From NCBI GenBank assembly GCA_964423925.1, contig CAYRGQ010000009.1, positions 14,464-78,463 of the forward strand: a stretch of DNA of 64,000 bases. The letters run 5' to 3'. The notes below the pieces were generated by a model. The model had not been told where the DNA came from, ran no database searches, and worked only from the letters and a program-made list of their open reading frames with translations. Source of the stretch: CAYRGQ01 sp964423925 (lineage in GTDB: Bacteria > Bacteroidota > Bacteroidia > Sphingobacteriales > Sphingobacteriaceae). Position numbers and translations under genes: made by a program. Of this stretch, positions 60,468-64,000 are shown piece by piece (position 1 is the stretch's first letter; each line of letters opens with the position of its first letter).

Positions 60468-61163
60468 CTAGCCTGCCGCCGTGCACAGCTCGTCCACCAA
60501 CCGCGGCACCGCCTCGCTTGCCGCGCCATCAATACACCTTACGTCCGGGTCGGTCACTAACGTGGAAGCCAATGGATCGACCACGTATTGGGGTATATCG
60601 CGGGGCACTTCATAGCGCAACCCTGCCGCCGGATAGACCTGAAGTGACGTACCCACCACAATGAACAAATCGGCTCGCCGGCACAGTCGTATCGCCTCAG
60701 CCATCGCCGGCACAGGTTCGCCAAACCAGACCACATGGGGACGCAACTGGCTGCCCAGTTCGCAGACATCGCCCATCCTAATCGCTGCGCCATCGACCGG
60801 ATAGGTAAGCGTCGGATCCACACTCGACTGCGAGCGCGTGATCTGGCCGTGTAGGTGCAGCACCTGCGCAGACCCGGCTCGTTCATGGAGATCGTCGATG
60901 TTCTGCGTGATGATGTCTACCTCGTAGCACGCCTCGAGTCGCACCAATGCCTCATGCGCCGCATTCGGCCTTGAATCCAGCACGGCTTTGCGCCGCATAT
61001 TATAAAATTCCTGAACCAGCTCGGGATTCCGGGCCCACGCTTGGGGCGTCGCCACATCTTCCACGCGATGTCCTTCCCATAAGCCATCGTCGCCCCTGAA
61101 AGTCTTCAAACCGCTTTCGGCCGATATGCCCGCGCCAGTAAATACGACAACCCGTTTTTTCAT
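60468..61163 (-). CDS. Sirtuin NAD-dependent protein deacylase
   Basis: A 231-residue class III-like sirtuin (CobB/SIRT5 branch). The NAD site is FTGAGISAESGLKTFRGDDGLWEG near 8-30, TQNIDDLHERAGS near 92, the catalytic His in LHLHGQIT near 112 and VGTSLQVYPAAGL near 185. The pair Tyr and Arg in EFYNMRRKAV near 55 matches the YxxR signature linked to removal of succinyl or malonyl groups. The four zinc-binding cysteines of classical sirtuins are absent: the segment is RSQSSVDPTLTYP. The protein ends directly after the last conserved helix. Confidence 0.9.
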   Translation of the reverse strand: MKKRVVVFTGAGISAESGLKTFRGDDGLWEGHRVEDVATPQAWARNPELVQEFYNMRRKAVLDSRPNAAHEALVRLEACYEVDIITQNIDDLHERAGSAQVLHLHGQITRSQSSVDPTLTYPVDGAAIRMGDVCELGSQLRPHVVWFGEPVPAMAEAIRLCRRADLFIVVGTSLQVYPAAGLRYEVPRDIPQYVVDPLASTLVTDPDVRCIDGAASEAVPRLVDELCTAAG

Positions 61164-61250
61164 CGTTCCTTTGTTTACGGTTGAAAATACGCATTAACGG
61201 GCTATAAAAAAAGTGCCCCCTTACCCAAATAACCTTAACTTAGCGGCGAT

Positions 61251-61715
61251 ATGATCGAAATATTTACCGACGGCGCCTCAAGTGGCAACCCGGGTCCGGG
61301 CGGCTACGGCGTCATTCTGCGCGCGGGGCCGCACTATAAGGAATTGGCCGCCGGCTACCGCAAGACAACAAACAACCGGATGGAACTACTTGCCGTCATC
61401 GTCGCGTTGGAAAGTCTGAAAAAACCCAATCAACAGGCTACCGTATACTCTGATTCCAAATACGTGATTGATGCGGTGGAGAAGCGATGGGTTTTCGGAT
61501 GGGTAAGCAAGAACTTCGCCGGTAAAAAGAACAAAGACCTTTGGCTTCGATTTTTAGAGGTTTACAAACTGCATAAGGTCCGCTTTGTTTGGGTGCGGGG
61601 CCATGCCGGACATCCTGAAAACGAGCGTTGCGACGCACTTGCCGTGGCAGCATCCAAAGATCGTGCTAACTGGAAGATAGACGCCGTATTCGAGGCTGAA
61701 GCCCAGATGTTGTAG
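61251..61715 (+). CDS. rnhA: Ribonuclease HI
   Basis: A 154-residue endonuclease that cleaves RNA in RNA-DNA hybrids, for example R-loops and lagging-strand primers. The catalytic acidic residues are in FTDGASSGNPGPGGYG (Asp, near 6), NNRMELLAVI (Glu, near 46), YSDSKYVIDAV (Asp, near 68) and NERCDALAV (Asp, near 130). The basic handle HKVRFVWVRGHAGHPENE is present. The length equals that of the E. coli enzyme. Confidence 0.95.
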   Translation: MIEIFTDGASSGNPGPGGYGVILRAGPHYKELAAGYRKTTNNRMELLAVIVALESLKKPNQQATVYSDSKYVIDAVEKRWVFGWVSKNFAGKKNKDLWLRFLEVYKLHKVRFVWVRGHAGHPENERCDALAVAASKDRANWKIDAVFEAEAQML

Positions 61716-61924
61716 CTGCTGCCCCCACGCTACCTGACCCTCGGGCGAAGAGCGCCAGATAGGGCTAATAGGCACGTGGTTTCCAACAAAAGCTTATCTT
61801 GAGCATACGAAACCAAAATACCTGTTTTGGTGTATTGGTTGCGTGCCAAAACCTGTGGATATTTACCTCGCTATATACCTTTTCACATATTCTAGCACGT
61901 AATTTTCCTTAAAACAAACGTTTT

Positions 61925-62461
61925 ATGAAAGACCAATCGCAACCAAACCAAAGCAAGTTAAAACTGATACCCGTAGAGCTCGCTAACCAGATGATCAAAG
62001 CTTATGACGAGCAACGGCGCCAACCGATATCGAAACAGTTAACCAAAGAGCTCGGCAAGAAGAGCGAGGATACTCGAATGGTATGGATCAGCAAAGAGGC
62101 GATCCTCGAGCTGCTAAAGTTAAATGACGCCGACGGGATTCGGCTCTATTTCGCGATCGCTGACGACTATCCGGGGCACAAACTAAAGAATCCAGACTAT
62201 AAAAAGCGTCACACCGTGGTGATGGTGGCAACCAAATCGGATGACCCGAAAAACCCAACCATGGAAAACAGTGTGGATTGCTTAGAAATCCCAAAGAAGC
62301 CCGGCAAGGCGGATAACAACAAAGGAGGCAAGATTGGCCCTATTCTGATGCCGCTGTCCGGCAGCGGAGCCAATATGCCTGCGGATGATTTCGGTATGTG
62401 TCCGCCTCCGCATCCTCCGAAAGGCGCGTTGCTCCCTTACGACAACGAAACACGGACATAA
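61925..62461 (+). CDS. Hypothetical protein, 178 residues
   Basis: A soluble protein with no signal peptide or membrane segment. Residues 1-110 contain alternating helices and strands (LKLIPVELANQMIKAYDEQR, WISKEAILELLKLNDADGIR, HTVVMVATKSDD). Residues 120-178 are Gly/Pro/Ser-rich (PLSGSGANMPADDFGMCPPP) and probably disordered. I know of similar unnamed proteins in Sphingobacteriaceae but no function. It precedes a seven-helix protein gene by 80 bases and a histidine kinase gene on the same strand. Confidence 0.65.
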   Translation: MKDQSQPNQSKLKLIPVELANQMIKAYDEQRRQPISKQLTKELGKKSEDTRMVWISKEAILELLKLNDADGIRLYFAIADDYPGHKLKNPDYKKRHTVVMVATKSDDPKNPTMENSVDCLEIPKKPGKADNNKGGKIGPILMPLSGSGANMPADDFGMCPPPHPPKGALLPYDNETRT

Positions 62462-62541
62462 CCTGAACAACATACAGAAACCGAAGCTGACGGAGCTCCC
62501 CCGCCCTGGGCCGGAGCTCCCGAGCTAGCTTTCCACCGCGC

Positions 62542-63207
62542 ATGGACCACGTGACCCTAGCCGTCTTTGTTCTGATACTAACTGCTGCGGCGGCAGGATT
62601 TTTCCGTATGAAATCCTTGCAACCAGCCGTACTCCAGTTTTTTCCCTATTTCCTGCTCGTACAGTTTGGATATCAGTTCTTCTCCACGGTTTACTCGTTT
62701 ATCCTCACTTCGCACGAATCCAATCATATCATTTTCAACGTCTTCATGATAGTCAATATCGTGTATTTCAGCTTGCTTTTCCACAGCGTCATCCTGTCAA
62801 AGCGCAAACGAACCGTCATTGTCGCCACAGCCATAGCCAATGTGCTGTTCTACACCGCTAATTTTGTTTTCCTTCAAGGTGGCGCCTACCTCATGACCTA
62901 CTCACGCACGCTTATGGGCCTGCTGATTGTTATTTATTGCCTCATGTATTTCCACCAGCTTGTAGCGAGCGAGGAGACAGACATGGGCAACCCTACCCGA
63001 AACGCAACCTTTTGGATCGTCACCGCACTATTTTTCTTCTATCTTTGCAGCACGCTGACAATAAGCCTATGGAACTACCTATCATTTGGCGACGACCAGC
63101 ACATTGGTCCCATAATGATGCGGGTTTTTGCATTCCTGCTATATGGGATGTATCTCGCCGGCTTTTTGTTGCACCGCCCTATCCGCACCAAATCTAAAGA
63201 ACTGTAA
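62542..63207 (+). CDS. Seven-helix membrane protein of unknown function
   Basis: A 221-residue integral membrane protein with about seven hydrophobic segments: near residues 5-22, 30-52, 65-85, 90-110, 115-135, 155-180 and 190-210. Short loops contain few charged residues. No transporter motif is visible. A 35-base gap separates it from a histidine kinase gene on the same strand, so it may be the membrane sensor of that kinase. Confidence 0.7.
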   Translation: MDHVTLAVFVLILTAAAAGFFRMKSLQPAVLQFFPYFLLVQFGYQFFSTVYSFILTSHESNHIIFNVFMIVNIVYFSLLFHSVILSKRKRTVIVATAIANVLFYTANFVFLQGGAYLMTYSRTLMGLLIVIYCLMYFHQLVASEETDMGNPTRNATFWIVTALFFFYLCSTLTISLWNYLSFGDDQHIGPIMMRVFAFLLYGMYLAGFLLHRPIRTKSKEL

Positions 63208-63242
63208 ACTGACCGCGGATACGATCCCTTAAAGCAACCGTA

Positions 63243-64000
63243 ATGAATCCAGACGCAAGCGAACGATTTAATCTGGAGCCAATCTTGGCCGTACTTTTTG
63301 GTACCATCATGCTGCTGACCATCGGCATTTTTATGTTTGTGATGGTCCTCGTTTACCAAAAGAAAAAAATACGCAACATCCGCGAGCAAGAGGAAATCCG
63401 ATCGAAGTATGCCCGCTCGGTGCTGAAAGCGAAAGTCGAAATTCGCGAGGAAACCCTCAAATACGTAGGCCAGGAGCTTCATGACAACATCGGGCAACTG
63501 CTCTCCTTGATCAAACTATACCTTTCCAAACCATCGGTGAAGCCTACGACCGATGTCAAGTCGCTCATCGAACAAGCCATCACCGACATCCGCGCGCTTT
63601 CCCACAACTTGAATATTGGCCGCATTGACGATTTTACCATCAGCGAGTTCATCACCCAGGAAGTCAACAAGATAAATAAGATATCTGGACTAACGGCGGT
63701 CTACGAAAGTGCCTGTCAATATGATATTCCCGATCCGCAAAGCCGCCTCATGATTTGCAGGATTTTTCAGGAATCGATAAATAATATCATCAAACACGCC
63801 GAGGCTTGTAAAATATTGATTACATTAGCTGTTGAAAACGATCGTTTTGTCCTAACGGTATCGGATGATGGCATCGGTTTTGACATAGATAGGCAGTCGG
63901 AGGGAACAGGGCTAGCAAATCTTCGAGACCGCGCACAGCTTATCGGTGGCAACGTCCTGATCACGTCGCTCAGCGGACAAGGAACGATTGTAGAACTCAC
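63243..64000 (+). CDS. Sensor histidine kinase, NarX/LiaS type, 3' end cut by window edge
   Basis: At least 252 residues from the ATG at 63243 (MNPDASERFNLEPILAVLFG); the frame is open to the right edge. One membrane helix lies near residues 14-37, followed by a charged helix (YQKKKIRNIREQEEIRSK). The dimerisation and phosphoacceptor box is ELHDNIGQLLSLIK near 80 (HisKA_3 type), the N box is RIFQESINNIIKHAE near 175, and the G boxes are SDDGIGFD and GTGLANLRDRAQLIGG. Little sequence is missing, as the last residues fit the end of the ATPase domain. A response regulator gene is expected just outside the window. Confidence 0.9.
   Translation, partial: MNPDASERFNLEPILAVLFGTIMLLTIGIFMFVMVLVYQKKKIRNIREQEEIRSKYARSVLKAKVEIREETLKYVGQELHDNIGQLLSLIKLYLSKPSVKPTTDVKSLIEQAITDIRALSHNLNIGRIDDFTISEFITQEVNKINKISGLTAVYESACQYDIPDPQSRLMICRIFQESINNIIKHAEACKILITLAVENDRFVLTVSDDGIGFDIDRQSEGTGLANLRDRAQLIGGNVLITSLSGQGTIVEL

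Overview
The window is a chromosomal segment of a Bacteroidetes bacterium, most likely a member of the Sphingobacteriaceae with moderately high G+C (a Parapedobacter- or Pedobacter-like organism; the genus is an inference). The evidence is: the Bacteroidetes promoter signature (a TAnnTTTG box at -7, sometimes with TTG or TTTG near -33) in front of many genes; weak or absent Shine-Dalgarno sequences; families typical of the phylum (DUF4199, DUF2851, DUF4783, a RemB/Wzi-like outer-membrane protein, paired M16 peptidases); and menaquinone synthesis by the futalosine route. The sequence is a draft scaffold with two 10-N gaps (32384-32393 and 49853-49862).

Layout. 1-8.4 kb: the 3' part of pabB, an M16 peptidase pair, a tiny conserved protein, TerC, an acyl-CoA dehydrogenase, ispD, a 50-residue membrane protein missed by ordinary ORF cut-offs, and a PhnP-like hydrolase. 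8.1-13.9 kb: a long minus-strand block with two family-2 glycosyltransferases, DUF4199, an acidic unknown, a dihydroorotase homologue that lacks key catalytic residues, and ubiX; the last two have candidate structured leaders. 14-21 kb: an ankyrin protein, PspC, DUF2851, an ABC pair, ribD, a class IV aminotransferase and rluD. 21-28 kb: PLP enzymes including lysine 6-transaminase, glmM, PAP2 phosphatase, a ZIP transporter and MarR. 27.5-30.2 kb: mqnA, a histidine phosphatase and mqnE. 30-42 kb: an MsbA-like ABC exporter, aminotransferase-tyrA, lgt, an MFS pump, aroQ, an outer-membrane barrel, GH125 mannosidase, murI and a secreted coiled-coil protein. 42-50 kb: an orphan E2, thioredoxin, two dehydrogenase-fold proteins, tRNA-Ser, nuoD-nuoC-pdxH and an M48 lipoprotein. 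50-59.5 kb: plsY, nadC, DUF4783, a long acidic protein, tdk, Nudix, DUF1543, a CtlX/arginine deiminase pair and mnmA. 59.6-64 kb: tRNA-Phe, tRNA-Val, an AT-rich gene-free stretch with a perfect inverted repeat, a sirtuin, rnhA, and an uncharacterised trio ending in a truncated histidine kinase.

Most of the content is housekeeping metabolism: folate, riboflavin, isoprenoid, menaquinone, NAD and PLP cofactors, aromatic amino acids, cell-envelope lipids and peptidoglycan precursors. No prophage, insertion sequence, CRISPR array or resistance island was seen. The main points of interest are four genes whose -7 box lies four or five bases before the ATG (predicted leaderless mRNAs), the pseudo-dihydroorotase with its structured leader, a terminator-like leader before ubiX, a predicted ATP-free arginine-to-ornithine route, a tRNA-Val gene with C33, the isolated nuoCD pair, and the 7TM/histidine-kinase trio at the right edge.
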